Shown here one piece after another: positions 13,648 to 14,089 of a stretch of 14,089 nt of DNA (position 1 is its first letter; each line of letters begins with the position of its first letter). The notes beneath the pieces are model-generated. The model saw only the letters and a program-made list of their open reading frames with translations, was not told where the DNA came from and did not search any database. The DNA comes from Flavobacteriales bacterium (GTDB taxonomy: Bacteria > Bacteroidota > Bacteroidia > Flavobacteriales_F > PHOS-HE28), in assembly GCA_020635715.1 (NCBI GenBank), contig JACJZG010000032.1, forward strand, positions 1 through 14,089, given 5' to 3'. A program made the translations under genes and the position numbers.

Positions 13648-14089
13648 ATGCAGCTCACCTCCCTCCCCGACCTCCTTTCCCTCTACCGCGCCGATGCCCG
13701 CGTGGCCCGCGTGGCAGATGGCCTGCGCGAGAAAGCCGCGCGCGTGCAGCTCGCAGGCACCATCGGCTCCGCACAGGCATTGATCGCGCACTCGGTGATC
13801 GAGCAGCGCCGCGGCGTGCATGTCTTCGTGCTCACCGACAAGGAAGAGGCGGCGTACTTCATGAACGATCTGGAGGCGCTGGGGAAGAGAGAAAGTGATG
13901 AGGTGAGGAAGAGAAGAGGTGAAAAAGAAAAGCAACGAGGTGAAGAAGTTTGGAAGAGGAAGAATGACCAGGAGATCTTCTTCTTTCCCGCGCCGTCGCG
14001 ATCGCCCTATGATCCTGAAGGTCACCACGACGGAGACCGGGTCAGCCGCACAGAGGTCCTGGAAGCACTCATGTCCAAGTCGAGTGAGC
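13648..14089 (+). CDS. mfd: Transcription-repair coupling factor Mfd, N-terminal part (cut by window edge)
   Basis: Mfd displaces RNA polymerase stalled at DNA lesions and recruits UvrA. Only the first 147 residues are visible, covering part of the UvrB-like N-terminal domain: VQLAGTIGSAQALIAHSVIE, HVFVLTDKEEAAYFMNDLEAL (about 58-78), then FFFPAPSRSPYDPEG and RTEVLEAL. The pair EAAYFxNDLE and FFPAxxxxPYD is the pattern I know from Bacteroidota Mfd proteins. Between them about 30 residues, roughly 79-109, are almost all Lys, Arg, Glu, Asp and Gly and come from purine-rich DNA. This looks like an in-frame insertion into a surface loop. The helicase domains are outside the window. The start follows the HEPN-like gene's stop by four bases, so some read-through expression is likely. 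Confidence 0.85.
   Translation, partial: MQLTSLPDLLSLYRADARVARVADGLREKAARVQLAGTIGSAQALIAHSVIEQRRGVHVFVLTDKEEAAYFMNDLEALGKRESDEVRKRRGEKEKQRGEEVWKRKNDQEIFFFPAPSRSPYDPEGHHDGDRVSRTEVLEALMSKSSE
13882..13974 (+). repeat. Purine-rich low-complexity segment inside mfd with GAGGTGA repeats
   Basis: An almost pyrimidine-free tract on the coding strand. GAGGTGA occurs three times (13900-13906, 13916-13922, 13937-13943), spaced 16 and 21 bases apart, with AGAAG-like runs between. It looks like a decayed short tandem repeat. It keeps the mfd frame open and adds a highly charged stretch to the protein. Confidence 0.55.

Noticed and set aside
1..14089. CRISPR arrays, tRNA or rRNA genes, insertion sequences
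   Set aside because: No regularly spaced direct repeats, cloverleaf-like sequences, rRNA motifs, transposase motifs or terminal inverted repeats were found on reading.

Overview
The window is a stretch of high-GC chromosomal DNA (mostly about 57-65% in lines I counted by hand). It most likely comes from a Bacteroidota bacterium, perhaps a high-GC environmental Flavobacteriales lineage. Four signs point there. One secreted protein ends in a type IX secretion (T9SS) sorting domain. The metal-efflux RND pump is fused to its outer-membrane factor. The Mfd N-terminus has Bacteroidota-style motifs. Bacteroidota-type -7 promoter boxes (TAnnTTTG-like) sit 4-6 bases before many start codons, with almost no Shine-Dalgarno sequences. 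The species is not determinable from this window.

Layout. (1) 1-1273, minus strand: a SAT-like GNAT acetyltransferase and an aspartate kinase overlap by ATGA, and the kinase runs off the left edge. (2) 1308-2270, plus: class I fructose-1,6-bisphosphatase, divergent from the GNAT gene across only 34 bp. (3) 2278-2694, minus: a small secreted protein of unknown function. (4) 2757-4985, plus: a 742-residue secreted beta-propeller protein with DGGxxW repeats, an Ig-like segment and a T9SS sorting domain. (5) 5100-6549: a divergent RidA-family protein (plus), a small TerB-like helical protein (minus) and a DUF1697 protein (plus). (6) 6572-12627, plus: a heavy-metal efflux locus with a small His-rich exported protein, a 1447-residue CzcA-type RND pump carrying its TolC/CzcC-type channel on the same polypeptide, and a lipoprotein adaptor of CzcB type. 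(7) 12759-13643, plus: a low-GC orphan gene with a HEPN-like RNxxxH motif, inserted four bases before mfd. (8) 13648-14089, plus: the N-terminus of the transcription-repair coupling factor Mfd, with an unusual purine-rich, charged insertion; it runs off the right edge.

How the parts work together. The efflux genes would make a complete tripartite pump from two large proteins plus a small metal-binding accessory protein. The proton-relay motif in the pump (D401, D407, E414) points to divalent cations such as Zn, Co, Cd or Ni rather than Cu(I)/Ag(I). No metal-responsive regulator is encoded nearby, but two hairpins lie between the small His-rich gene and the pump. The best candidates for something new are the pump-channel fusion with its internal signal-peptide-like segment, the orphan HEPN-like gene, and the repeated arrangement of promoter box directly against the start codon, which predicts leaderless mRNAs. 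No stretch over 300 bases lacks a gene. I saw no tRNA, rRNA, CRISPR array, insertion sequence or strong intrinsic terminator.
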